Source of the DNA: JBCAWW01 sp039024315
GTDB taxonomy: Bacteria; Bacteroidota; Bacteroidia; J057
Length of the DNA: 55,042 nt
Assembly (NCBI GenBank): GCA_039024315.1
Contig: JBCCQN010000026.1
Location: forward strand, 1 to 55,042
Direction of reading: 5' to 3'
Made by a program: the position numbers and the translations under genes. Of this stretch, positions 1 through 8,417 are shown piece by piece. The notes beneath the pieces are model-generated. The model saw only the letters and a list, made by a program, of their open reading frames with translations, had not been told where the DNA came from and did no database searches. The first letter of the stretch is position 1, and each line of letters opens with the position of its first letter.

Positions 1-318
1 TAACTCGCGTACTTCTCCCCTCTGCAAACTGAGATCAGAAAAAATTTGACTTTCGTAAGCAAGAAATCGAACCTCTAGGTAATAGACCCCCACCTTAAGT
101 TTGGACAAGACAAAATCACCAGTCGAATCAGCCAAGCTAGCACTAACAAAACTGCTATCAGACTGTTGATATAAACTGACGGCGGCATAGCCCAAAGGAC
201 TTTCGTCCACAGCATCTACCACACGACCTTGGACACTGATAGTTTGACCTTCAAGATCCAAATACGAAAAAACTACCCCGCACAATAGGCATGAGATAAA
301 ACGTAAGGCAGTTTTCAT
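1..318 (-). CDS. N-terminus of carboxypeptidase-regulatory-like / TonB-dependent receptor-type outer membrane protein (partial)
   Basis: The first 106 codons of a minus-strand gene start at an ATG at 318 and run off the left edge. Residues 1-25 form a signal peptide ending near LEGQ. A CarboxypepD_reg-like beta-sandwich follows, recognisable from VQGRVVDAVDESPLGYAAVSL and the later GDFVLSKLKVGVYYLEVRF. In Bacteroidota this domain normally caps outer-membrane beta-barrel or TonB-dependent receptor-like proteins, so the missing part is probably a barrel. The barrel itself is not in view. The gene diverges from the M43 protease gene, leaving about 177 bp between the two starts. The domain call is firm. 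The full-length identity is inference. Confidence 0.7.
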   Translation of the reverse strand, partial: MKTALRFISCLLCGVVFSYLDLEGQTISVQGRVVDAVDESPLGYAAVSLYQQSDSSFVSASLADSTGDFVLSKLKVGVYYLEVRFLAYESQIFSDLSLQRGEVREL

Positions 319-495
319 AAGTGTGGAGATTTATTTTCCCCCTCAAAGTACTACCATTTCCTTTTTATGTTAGCCTCTTAACACAAACTTAATCCACGCC
401 AAGGCCCTGTCTTTTCGGGTTAATTTGCGTGTAGAAGTAATAGAAATAGCAGCAATCCCTTGGCAGGGAAAACACAATCGTATAAATTGATTTTT

Positions 496-2613
496 ATGTA
501 TCAACTCCTTCGTACGCTACTTCTCATAGTTGTTGTCATCCCTCTGAGTCTCAGAGGCCAATATTTTAGCCGTTGTAGTGCGGTCTATATGGATTCTATT
601 AGACATGCCCACAATCCTCAACTACCTAATCGTCAAGAATTTGAACGCTGGCTGAAGCCCAAAATGCAAGCGATGGCTAACGCTACGCAAACGCGAGAGG
701 TCATTACCATTCCAGTCATCGTACACATTGTACATGACAATGAATCCGTCGGGATTGGACGCAATATCTCCCAAGCACAGGTACAATCTCAGATTGATGT
801 TCTCAATGAGGACTTTCGTCGCGAATTAGGTACCGCAGGCTACAACAATCATCCTGCCGGAGCAGATGTAGAAATAGAATTTTGTTTGGCCACCGTTGAT
901 ACCAATGGCAACGTACTCCCAGAGCCAGGCATAGATCGAATCAATCGCCAAGATTTTGGTAACTGGCCAGCTTTGCCTTGGAGTCTTAATACCGTAGAAA
1001 CCTTCGTGATGCCATTTACCATTTGGAATACCGCTGAATACATGAACATCTACGTCGTAGATCTCTCCGGTAATAACCTCGGTTTTGCCCAATTTCCCGA
1101 TACTGACTCTTTACAAGGCGTCCCCAATGATGGAGGGGCTAGTACCGATGGCGTCACCATTAACTATACCAATTTTGGTCGCATTGGCAATGTTCAAGCC
1201 CCTTATGATGGAGGTAGGACCACCACCCATGAAGTCGGGCACTGGTTAGGTCTGTTGCATATTTGGGGTGATGGAGACTGTAGTGATGACGACTACTGCA
1301 ACGATACCCCTAGCGCAGACTCAGGAAACTTTGGCTGCCCTACTAATGCCTCATCCTGTGGTAGCATCGATATGGTGGCTAACTATATGGACTACTCCGA
1401 TGACTCCTGTATGAATATCTTCACCAATTGTCAAGCACTGAGAATGCGGACGATTATGGCCTACTCCCCTCGGCGAGCTTCTTTAGTCAATTCTCCGGCT
1501 TGCTCAGCGCAAGTCCCCCCCTCTACTGATTTTAGCGCCAATTTTACTACCGTGTGTGAAGGCTCTACCGTTGGTTTTCAAGACCTATCTAACAATGCGA
1601 CAGCTTGGAACTGGACCTTTGAAAATGGAAATCCCGCGACTTCTACGGATCAAAATCCTCAAGTAGTTTATACTACTGCTGGTACCTATAAAGTAAGTCT
1701 TGAAGCCAGCAACGCTTTTGGCAATACGCCTTTAATTAGAGACAATTACATCACCGTAACCACCTCCGGTTTATCGACTTTCTTTTCGGAGGATTTTGAG
1801 TCAGGCCTTGGCAACTTTGAAATCGTCAATCCAGACAATAGCATTACTTGGGAGCGTAAGGCCGTGGGAGGTAGTCCCAATGGTTCGGTAGGGCTTTGGA
1901 TCAATCTCTATGACTATACGGTAACAGGCCAAGTGGATGAGGTAATCTCTCCTGTCCTTGATCTCAGCGCGCAAAGCTCAGTACAACTCACTTTTGATCA
2001 TGCTTACCGACCTTTTTCCGATAGCGAATTTGATTCCTTGTATGTCTATGCTTCCAAGGATGGAGGTAACTCATGGCCCTTTTTACTCGCTTCTTATGGA
2101 GAAAATGGCAATGGTAGTTTCGCGACTGGACCTGAATTTGTGAGTAAATTTATTCCGGCCAATGCCGAAGATTGGTGTTTTGCTGGCTCGGGCTGGTCCA
2201 GTTGTAAAACCATCAATCTCTCAGACTTTGATGGGGAAACAAACTTTCGATTCAAATTTGTTGCGGTCAATGATTATGGCAACTGCATTACTATCGACAA
2301 TATTGAGCTAGCGGGGGTTTGCAGTCCCATCGCTAACATTGAGCCGCCACTGCTCCCAGGTACGGACTTCCGGATTTTCCCTAATCCAAGTCAGGGCAAT
2401 GTTTGGATCGAATTGAAAAGTGGACAGGGGCAGTTGGCTCAGATTAAGCTGTTGAATATGCTTGGCCAACCTATTTATCAACAGGAGCAGCAATTGATCC
2501 AAGGTAACAATCGTTTTGAGCTAGACTTAAGCAGGTATCCAGCAGGTACCTATGTGGTTGAGCTCTCCTTCGGAGAACGCCGCGGCTACGAGCGTATCAT
2601 ACTGCAGCCATAA
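496..2613 (+). CDS. Secreted M43 (pappalysin-like) zinc metalloprotease with PKD domain and T9SS type A sorting tail
   Basis: This is a predicted extracellular metallopeptidase of 705 residues. The reading frame extends up to a TTG at 460, but the ATG at 496 places a classic signal peptide (MYQLLRTLLLIVVVIPLSLRGQ) at the very N-terminus and is preferred. The M43 catalytic domain spans about residues 60-340. It has the complete zinc motif HEVGHWLGLLH at 245-255 (ligands H245, H249, H255 and general base E246) and the Met-turn region NYMDYS. A PKD domain follows at about 342-425. Next is a jelly-roll, MAM-like region ending in a FRFKFVAVNDYGNCITIDNIEL-type strand at about 430-610. The C-terminal sorting domain begins FRIFPNPSQGNVWIEL and ends GTYVVELSFGE. 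It probably digests external protein. It is the intact counterpart of the dead homologue at 43040..46240. Confidence 0.92.
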   Translation: MYQLLRTLLLIVVVIPLSLRGQYFSRCSAVYMDSIRHAHNPQLPNRQEFERWLKPKMQAMANATQTREVITIPVIVHIVHDNESVGIGRNISQAQVQSQIDVLNEDFRRELGTAGYNNHPAGADVEIEFCLATVDTNGNVLPEPGIDRINRQDFGNWPALPWSLNTVETFVMPFTIWNTAEYMNIYVVDLSGNNLGFAQFPDTDSLQGVPNDGGASTDGVTINYTNFGRIGNVQAPYDGGRTTTHEVGHWLGLLHIWGDGDCSDDDYCNDTPSADSGNFGCPTNASSCGSIDMVANYMDYSDDSCMNIFTNCQALRMRTIMAYSPRRASLVNSPACSAQVPPSTDFSANFTTVCEGSTVGFQDLSNNATAWNWTFENGNPATSTDQNPQVVYTTAGTYKVSLEASNAFGNTPLIRDNYITVTTSGLSTFFSEDFESGLGNFEIVNPDNSITWERKAVGGSPNGSVGLWINLYDYTVTGQVDEVISPVLDLSAQSSVQLTFDHAYRPFSDSEFDSLYVYASKDGGNSWPFLLASYGENGNGSFATGPEFVSKFIPANAEDWCFAGSGWSSCKTINLSDFDGETNFRFKFVAVNDYGNCITIDNIELAGVCSPIANIEPPLLPGTDFRIFPNPSQGNVWIELKSGQGQLAQIKLLNMLGQPIYQQEQQLIQGNNRFELDLSRYPAGTYVVELSFGERRGYERIILQP

Positions 2614-2618
2614 AAAGC

Positions 2619-2626
2619 TATCTTTG
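2619..2626 (+). promoter_or_regulatory. Candidate -7 promoter box TATCTTTG just before an ATG
   Basis: TATCTTTG matches the Bacteroidota -7 consensus TAnnTTTG and ends 4 nt before the ATG at 2631. Initiation here would give a nearly leaderless message. No matching TTTG was found 19 nt upstream, so this is weak. The reductase gene may instead be read through from the protease gene 17 nt upstream. Confidence 0.3.
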
Positions 2627-2630
2627 CGCC

Positions 2631-3680
2631 ATGGATTTCTTACTCTATGGCGCTTATGGCTATACTGGCCAGCTGATTGCTGAGATGGCAGTCACACAAG
2701 GATTACGTCCGCTTTTATCAGGTAGGTCGGAAGAGAAGCTCCGCTCGCTCGCGGAACGCTTATCTCTCCCCTATGAAGCAATTGATTTGAGCGAGACTGC
2801 AAAACTGGAAGCGGCCTTAGCTAAGGTCCCAGTCGTTTTACACTCCGCGGGTCCCTTTGCGCATACTTTTCACCCTATGGTGGAAGCCTGTCTGCGCACG
2901 CAAACCCACTATCTTGATATCACAGGCGAGATGGCGGTTTTTGAAGCAATCGCTCGTATGGACAAAGTAGCCAAGGAAGCAGGCGTAATGCTCCTTCCCG
3001 GTGCTGGTTTTGACGTAGTGCCTACAGATTCTATGGCAGCCTTCCTCTCTGAGCAATTACCCAATGCTACGCATCTAGAGTTAGCCTTTCATGGCAATGC
3101 AGGCCTCTCTCATGGCACGGCCAAAACCGCCATTGAAAACCTTGATACTGGCGGTATGATCCGCGAAAATGGTCAATTAAAGCGGGTTCCTACGGCTCAT
3201 AAAGTCCGCGAAATAGTGTTTAGCGACAAGCCACGCTCCGCTGTGGCCATACCATGGGGAGACGTTGCGACTGCTTGGTACACAACTCAGATCCCCAATA
3301 TCGTGGTTTATGTAGCGCAAGCGCCCAAAAGCATCCGTATTATGAAACTGAGCCGCTATTTGAGTCCTATCCTTGGCTTAGGACCCGTACAAAAGTTTCT
3401 CAAGCGACAAATCGAAAAAAGACCGGCGGGGCCTTCGGCCGATAAGAGAGCTAAATCGCAAACGATTATTTGGGGCGAAGCTCGCCAAGTTGATCAAAAA
3501 ACCATACAAGCCCGACTCATCACTCCAGAAGGATACACCCTTACTGCCCAAGCCAGTCTCGCCTTAGTCCAGAAAGTGAGAGCAGGAGGAGCCAAACCAG
3601 GTTTCCAGACCCCAGCGGGGGCCTATGGTTATCATTGGCTCCTCGAATTGGCAGGGGTGGGAGAGTTTCAAATTGTGTAA
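2631..3680 (+). CDS. Saccharopine dehydrogenase-like NAD(P)-binding protein (trans-acting enoyl reductase family)
   Basis: This is a 349-residue cytoplasmic oxidoreductase-like protein with no signal peptide. The N-terminus has a Rossmann dinucleotide-binding loop (LLYGAYGYTGQLIAEMA, residues 4-20). It continues with LLSGRSEEKL, where the Arg is typical of NADPH binding, and with VLHSAGPFAHTFHPMVEACL and HYLDITGE. These are hallmark segments of the saccharopine dehydrogenase / trans-acting enoyl reductase family. The substrate cannot be told from sequence. Most bacterial members are uncharacterised, and a polyketide or lipid enoyl reductase role is only one option. The gene starts 17 nt after the protease stop codon. 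Codons for SLAERLSL (2749-2766) coincide exactly over 18 nt with the end of the family A repeats (see findings). Confidence 0.8.
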   Translation: MDFLLYGAYGYTGQLIAEMAVTQGLRPLLSGRSEEKLRSLAERLSLPYEAIDLSETAKLEAALAKVPVVLHSAGPFAHTFHPMVEACLRTQTHYLDITGEMAVFEAIARMDKVAKEAGVMLLPGAGFDVVPTDSMAAFLSEQLPNATHLELAFHGNAGLSHGTAKTAIENLDTGGMIRENGQLKRVPTAHKVREIVFSDKPRSAVAIPWGDVATAWYTTQIPNIVVYVAQAPKSIRIMKLSRYLSPILGLGPVQKFLKRQIEKRPAGPSADKRAKSQTIIWGEARQVDQKTIQARLITPEGYTLTAQASLALVQKVRAGGAKPGFQTPAGAYGYHWLLELAGVGEFQIV

Positions 3681-3830
3681 AAACGGCTCATTTGGTCTCT
3701 CAGGCAACACGGATGTTCATTGTTAACATTTTGTTAAGAAAATCATAGCATGCAACAAATCTTTATCCAACAATGTCCGTAAGTCTAGAAGCAAAGTAAC
3801 AAACGATTCATTACACATAAACCTATTTTC

Positions 3831-4565
3831 ATGAAGAACACTTTAACAGGTATTTTCGCTCTCCTACTTATTTTTGGAGGCACACAACTCAAAGCACAGG
3901 ACAACATTGTAAAACTCAGACTAGGTCAGCTAGCCGCTCGTAATATCGAATTGACTTACGAAAGAGTAACGGCTGACAACCAATCTCTCGCTATCAGTGT
4001 AGGAATTCGTATTCCTACAGAATCGCCGATCAACGCGGTTTCTGATACCAGTGTCATCACAGGTATCGACGGAACCTCTCGATTTGGCGGCTTCTCTATC
4101 ACCCCTGAGTACCGTTTTTATCTTGGTTCGGAAGGGGCTCCTTACAAATTCTATATCGGCCCTTATCTCCGCTATCGCCGTTGGGGATATGAGTTTGATA
4201 CCAATGTAGATTATGTCGATGGTGGTGTACCCAAAGACCTCGACGTTACGATTGACGGTAATTGGTCTGCTTTCGGTGGTGGGGTTACCATGGGTATCCA
4301 ATGGCTCATCAATGATGTCGTTTCTATCGACTGGAACATCGTCGGTATTGGAGTGGCCTATAATACGGTCAGCTTTACTGGTACTACACCTGATCCAGAT
4401 GCTGATTGGGCAGAAGTAGTTGCTGAACTTGAAGAAGTTTTTGCGGATACTCCAGTATTAGGTAACCGCTTTGAAGCAACTGAGGACGGTACCAGCGCAA
4501 GCGGCCGCTTTGGCTTCGGTTTCCCAAGCCTTCGTGCTAACCTATCTGTAGGTATCGCATTCTAA
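3831..4565 (+). CDS. Outer membrane beta-barrel protein, DUF3575-like (tandem copy 1)
   Basis: This 244-residue protein has a signal peptide (MKNTLTGIFALLLIFGGTQLKAQ). The rest alternates in the manner of small beta-barrel outer membrane proteins and ends in the aromatic strand LRANLSVGIAF. Shared blocks with the next gene are KLRLGQLAARNIELTYERV, SITPEYRFYLGSEGAPYKFY, QWLINDVVSIDWNIVG and a PSLRANLS terminus. The family resembles the DUF3575-type barrels of Bacteroidota. The function is unknown and could be structural or a porin-like role. A strong hairpin terminator follows immediately, so it is probably expressed apart from its paralogue. The start is the ATG directly before the signal peptide. 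Confidence 0.75.
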   Translation: MKNTLTGIFALLLIFGGTQLKAQDNIVKLRLGQLAARNIELTYERVTADNQSLAISVGIRIPTESPINAVSDTSVITGIDGTSRFGGFSITPEYRFYLGSEGAPYKFYIGPYLRYRRWGYEFDTNVDYVDGGVPKDLDVTIDGNWSAFGGGVTMGIQWLINDVVSIDWNIVGIGVAYNTVSFTGTTPDPDADWAEVVAELEEVFADTPVLGNRFEATEDGTSASGRFGFGFPSLRANLSVGIAF

Positions 4566-4583
4566 GCAATCACAATAAAATTT

Positions 4584-4618
4584 ACGCCTTCAATGTTCTA
4601 GCATTGGAGGCGTTTTTT
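4584..4618 (+). terminator. Rho-independent terminator after barrel copy 1
   Basis: A 12-bp stem pairs ACGCCTTCAATG with CATTGGAGGCGT (one T-G pair) around the loop TTCTAG. It runs into a six-T tract followed by ATTT, 18 nt after the stop codon. Confidence 0.85.
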
Positions 4619-4677
4619 ATTTCTGGCCATTTCTACACTAACTTCACCTCTTCCCTCACCCTTTAATCACACATGCA

Positions 4678-5418
4678 ATGAAAAATCTCTTCATCGTATT
4701 CGGGCTACTCCTTTTTGCAGGACCTCAGCTACTCGCACAAGAAAATATTATCAAACTACGCTTGGGTCAACTAGCCGCTCGAAAAATCGAACTGACCTAC
4801 GAAAGAGTGATTTCAGATAATCAATCCTTCGTCATCAGCGCAGGTGTCAGATTCCCACGTAACACCGTCCCTGGTGTATTTTCAGGAGCTACCAGCGATA
4901 CCAGTGTCTTTGTCGCTGACGAACTAGATTTCGCTTTCAATGGCTTCTCAATCACACCTGAATATCGTTTTTATTTAGGTTCAGAAGGTGCTCCTTATAA
5001 ATTTTATATCGGCCCTTATTTACGTTATCGCCGTTGGGGCTATGGCCTCAATGCTTTTGTAGAATATACCAACAATGGCCAGCCTGACCAGGCTGATGTA
5101 CGCATTAAAGGCAGTTGGTCGGGTATTGGCGGTGGAGTCGGCATTGGTATGCAATGGCTGATTAATGATGTCATCGCCATAGATTGGAATATCGTCGGTT
5201 TAGGGGTCTCTTATCAAGCCTTCAAATTTACCAGTCAAGGCACTAATCCCAATGAAGATTGGGCCGCAGTGAGAGACAGATTAGATGAGGCTTGGCAAGA
5301 TGTACCTATTATCCAAGATCGCTTTGAATTGACTGAAGCAGATATGGGGGTTGATGCCAATTTTGGCTTTCTTCTACCTAGCCTGCGGGCTAACCTCTCC
5401 ATTGGCTATGCCTTCTAA
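4678..5418 (+). CDS. Outer membrane beta-barrel protein, DUF3575-like (tandem copy 2)
   Basis: This 246-residue paralogue of the preceding gene has a signal peptide ending near LLAQ. It keeps the same core blocks, including SITPEYRFYLGSEGAPYKFYI, GPYLRYRRWGY, QWLINDVIAIDWNIVG and the C-terminal LRANLSIGYAF. Loop regions such as residues 50-75 and 120-135 differ in sequence and length, which suits surface loops. Third-codon positions differ widely between the copies while the core protein stays the same, so the duplication is old and under purifying selection. The ATG at 4678 is used; an out-of-frame ATG lies 5 nt before it. Function unknown. Confidence 0.75.
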   Translation: MKNLFIVFGLLLFAGPQLLAQENIIKLRLGQLAARKIELTYERVISDNQSFVISAGVRFPRNTVPGVFSGATSDTSVFVADELDFAFNGFSITPEYRFYLGSEGAPYKFYIGPYLRYRRWGYGLNAFVEYTNNGQPDQADVRIKGSWSGIGGGVGIGMQWLINDVIAIDWNIVGLGVSYQAFKFTSQGTNPNEDWAAVRDRLDEAWQDVPIIQDRFELTEADMGVDANFGFLLPSLRANLSIGYAF

Positions 5419-5440
5419 CCGCTAGCATTAAAAAATTATC

Positions 5441-5471
5441 AAAGGCAGTATCATTTTGTCCTGTCTTTTTT
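5441..5471 (+). terminator. Possible terminator after barrel copy 2
   Basis: AAAGGCAG pairs with CTGTCTTT (one G-T pair) over a 12-nt loop, and a T-rich run follows. The stem is short, so this is only moderately supported. Confidence 0.4.
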
Positions 5472-5524
5472 ATTGGAGTAGCTTTTGGCATTTATGCTAA
5501 ATTAGCCACGATTAATCCATTCCC

Positions 5525-6046
5525 ATGAAACAGGTATTTCTCCTCCTTTTTGGACTTAGTTTATTTTCTCTTCAGGCCCAGCAATTTCCCCAAAGCTGGG
5601 AAGGCAAATGGACAGGCACCGTCGAAATCTGGGGTCAAAATCAGTTGATGGACAGCTTCCCCATGTCCTTAGAGATTGTGCCACAGGATACCGCCTGGAC
5701 CTTCACCCTCAACTATATGCGCAATGCTGATGAGCCAGACTTACGGGCTTATTCTCTTGTTCCCCTCAAAGACTCAGTAGGACATTACGCCATCGACGAA
5801 GCCAACAGTATCATCCTCGATGCCTATTACAATGGAGAATGTTTGTATAGCGTCTTTGGAGGCATGGGATCACAATTGTTGACACGCATTTGCCTGCAGC
5901 AAGAGGTTTTATCCTACGAGATCAGTTCATTCCTCGCCGAGCCCGTCCGCATCAGTGGGGATCAAATCATCGAGTCTGACACCATACCAGAGATCAAGAG
6001 TTACAACGTCTATTCGGTGATGAGCGCCCAGCTAAAACGAGAGTAG
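5525..6046 (+). CDS. Small secreted protein of unknown function
   Basis: This 173-residue protein starts with a signal peptide (MKQVFLLLFGLSLFSLQAQ) and has no lipobox Cys at the cleavage site. The mature part begins FPQSWEGKWTGTVEIWG, a pattern seen in small lipocalin-like or calycin-like secreted proteins of Bacteroidota. A beta-rich chain containing SMSLEIVPQDTAWTFTLNY-like strands follows. It probably acts in the periplasm or outside the cell. I do not recognise a named family with confidence. It stands alone downstream of the barrel pair and faces the E1 gene, with a family B palindromic element between them. Confidence 0.65.
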   Translation: MKQVFLLLFGLSLFSLQAQQFPQSWEGKWTGTVEIWGQNQLMDSFPMSLEIVPQDTAWTFTLNYMRNADEPDLRAYSLVPLKDSVGHYAIDEANSIILDAYYNGECLYSVFGGMGSQLLTRICLQQEVLSYEISSFLAEPVRISGDQIIESDTIPEIKSYNVYSVMSAQLKRE

Positions 6047-6053
6047 TTTTGTT

Positions 6054-6193
6054 TACTGCTTCGCAGAACGATTAGCATTATTCCATCATACTGTAGCGAC
6101 GCAAAATTTATCATTATAATATCATACTGTAGCGACGCAAAATTTTGCGTCGCCTAGAGACAAACGTTCCGCGTCCCGAAAGCTTTCGGGAGC
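6054..6193. repeat. Dispersed palindromic element, family B copy 1
   Basis: This 140-bp element between convergent genes begins TACTGCTTCGCAGAACGATTA and ends in the 18-bp palindrome TCCCGAAAGCTTTCGGGA (6174-6191). A 22-bp perfect palindrome lies at 6132-6153 (core CGCAAAATTTTGCG). A 25-nt segment beginning ATCATACTGTAGCGACGC occurs twice, at 6085-6109 and 6121-6145. A second copy of the element lies at 32740-32857. It may act as a two-way terminator. Confidence 0.8.
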
Positions 6194-6206
6194 AAAAAAA
6201 CCAAAA

Positions 6207-8303
6207 TCAATAGTCCAACAGCTCCTCCAACTTAGCCAACACCTTATCGGCATTAGGAAGCATGGTCGCCTCCAAGGTAGAATTAAGCGGGATAGCAGGC
6301 GTATCCATCGCTCCCATGGTCATCACGGGGGCATCTAAAGATTGGAAACATGCCTGAGAGATACGTCCCGCCAAAGATTCGGCGAAGGAGTTTTGCAAAG
6401 TCTCCTCGGTCAGTACTAGCACCTTATTGTGACGATTGACCGCCTCCAAGATAGCTTCCCAATCGATTGGTGCCAGCGTACGCAAATCTAAGATTTCGAC
6501 TTGTCCCGCTAGCTTTTTACTGGCGTTAGTGGCCCAGTGAACGCCCATACCATAGGTGATCACCACGCAACTCTCCCCATTTTCGAGGGCTTCACTGCTA
6601 GCAGCTTGATAAGTTCTCGCCTTACCTAGCGGTATCACATAATCATCACTAGGCTCTTTGGTACGGCTAGCCTTACTACCGGGTACTTTGCCCCAATACA
6701 AACCTTTATGCTCGAACATGACCACTGGATTGGGGTCATAATAAGCTGCGCGCATGAGGCCTTTCATATCAGCGGCATTGGAAGGATAGACCACTTTCAC
6801 GCCTTTGATGGTTAGGACCGCAGATTCGATACTACTAGAGTGATAAGGGCCTCCACTGCCGTAAGCACCGATCGGCACCCGAATCACCGATTGTACCGGC
6901 CATTTGCCATTGGAAAGGTAGTAGGAGCGGCTCACCTCAGCATATAACTGATTGAGGCCCGGCCACATATAATCCGCAAATTGGATTTCGACAAAAGGCT
7001 TGCAACCCATAGCCGACATACCTACGGTCGAACCTATAATGTAGGCTTCCTGGATAGGCGTATTAAAGACTCTTTTATCGCCGTACTTCTTGGCGAGGAG
7101 GGCCGCTTCGCGGAACACACCGCCGAGCTCGCCTCCGACATCTTGTCCATAAAGCAAAGCTTCCGGATGCGCTTCCATGATCTTGTCAACTGCATGTAGG
7201 GCCGCATCGACCATCATTACTTCTTGGGCACCTTCGGGCGAACGCTCCCCGTCCTCAGCCGTGATCGGCGTGGGAGCAAATATATGTGTATGTAAATCTT
7301 CTGGTCTAGGGTCCTCCGCGACATAGGCACGTTCAAGTTCGCTTTCTATCTCAGCCATAACCACCTCGGGTAAGGCCTTGATCTCGGCTTCCTCTACCCC
7401 ATTGGCGAGGAGATAAGCCTTAAGCCGTGGAAGCGGATCGTGAGGCTCATGCGATTCGAGATCATGACGATACCACTCCTTACGCACCCCAGAGGTATGG
7501 TGATTGAGTAAGGGCACCGTAGCATGGATCAAAAAGGGGCGACGTTCTTTACGGATCTTACCCAATACTTCTTCGATAGTCGTATAGCAAGTGGCAAAAT
7601 CAGTTCCATCGATAGAAATGGCTTCAATGCCATGAAAACCTTGAACAAATTGTGCTGCGTTTTGGGCGTACATTTCGCTCCCCTGAGCGGAAATACCCCA
7701 GCCATTATCTTGTACTAAGTATAAGATCGGGTACTGATGTAGCGCCGCCATTTGAAGGGCTTCAGAAACTTCTCCCTCCGTCATAGCGCCATCTCCAATA
7801 GAGCAAACTGCTACCGGAGCATCTGTTTCGCTCCAAGCGTCTAAACCCTGTTCCTCTCGATATTGCATCCCTTGGGCTACTCCCGTGATCGGAATCACCT
7901 GCATACCCGTCGAAGAAGATTGGTGCGGAATCTTAGGCATATCATCTCTCCGTAAAGAAGGGTGTGAGTAGTAGGTTCTTCCTCCGGAGAACACATCCTC
8001 TCTTTTTGCCATCAATTGTAGCATCAATTCATAAGGCGTAATCCCCATACCTAGGAGTAGCGCGTCGTCCCGATAATAAGGAGCCACAAAGTCGTGCGCT
8101 TGGAGCTGCATTCCCATCGCTAGCTGTATTGCCTCATGTCCTCGCGAGGTAGCGTGAACGTATTTTGAAGTGCGATCTTTATGGGTTTCGTAGGCGTGGG
8201 ATAGGGCCGAAGCGGAGAGCATGAGCCGATAGGCTTTGAGGGCTATTGACTTAGAAAACGAAGGTTGCTCAACAGATTCGGGCATAGCAGAGGACGTGAT
8301 CAT
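6207..8303 (-). CDS. 2-oxoacid dehydrogenase E1, fused alpha and beta subunits (branched-chain type)
   Basis: This is a thiamine-diphosphate-dependent decarboxylase/dehydrogenase of 698 residues, the E1 part of a branched-chain or related 2-oxoacid dehydrogenase complex in the cytoplasm. The alpha half (about 1-340) carries the ThDP motif beginning GDGAMTEGEVSEALQMA and closing with DNGWGIS, and a substrate-channel HTSGVRKEWY-like segment. The beta half (about 355-698) has GQDVGGELGGVFREAALL, FNTPIQEAYIIGSTVGMSAMG, EIQFADYMWPGLNQ and LVLTEETLQNSF. Separate alpha and beta genes are the rule in many bacteria; fusion is common in Bacteroidota. The only E2 in the window (28199..29458) looks succinyl-type and is 20 kb away. 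The start is ATG at 8303, with a second in-frame ATG six codons later. The substrate is inferred. Confidence 0.88.
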   Translation of the reverse strand: MITSSAMPESVEQPSFSKSIALKAYRLMLSASALSHAYETHKDRTSKYVHATSRGHEAIQLAMGMQLQAHDFVAPYYRDDALLLGMGITPYELMLQLMAKREDVFSGGRTYYSHPSLRRDDMPKIPHQSSSTGMQVIPITGVAQGMQYREEQGLDAWSETDAPVAVCSIGDGAMTEGEVSEALQMAALHQYPILYLVQDNGWGISAQGSEMYAQNAAQFVQGFHGIEAISIDGTDFATCYTTIEEVLGKIRKERRPFLIHATVPLLNHHTSGVRKEWYRHDLESHEPHDPLPRLKAYLLANGVEEAEIKALPEVVMAEIESELERAYVAEDPRPEDLHTHIFAPTPITAEDGERSPEGAQEVMMVDAALHAVDKIMEAHPEALLYGQDVGGELGGVFREAALLAKKYGDKRVFNTPIQEAYIIGSTVGMSAMGCKPFVEIQFADYMWPGLNQLYAEVSRSYYLSNGKWPVQSVIRVPIGAYGSGGPYHSSSIESAVLTIKGVKVVYPSNAADMKGLMRAAYYDPNPVVMFEHKGLYWGKVPGSKASRTKEPSDDYVIPLGKARTYQAASSEALENGESCVVITYGMGVHWATNASKKLAGQVEILDLRTLAPIDWEAILEAVNRHNKVLVLTEETLQNSFAESLAGRISQACFQSLDAPVMTMGAMDTPAIPLNSTLEATMLPNADKVLAKLEELLDY

Positions 8304-8417
8304 ATCTCGGGGTATTTAGAAATATAAAATTACGGACGGATGGGCAAAAAAGCTAACGGATGTTAGGTAGCTAATGTTTGGGTTGCGTATCTTCGCCGCC
8401 GAGAGTACCTTACTAGT

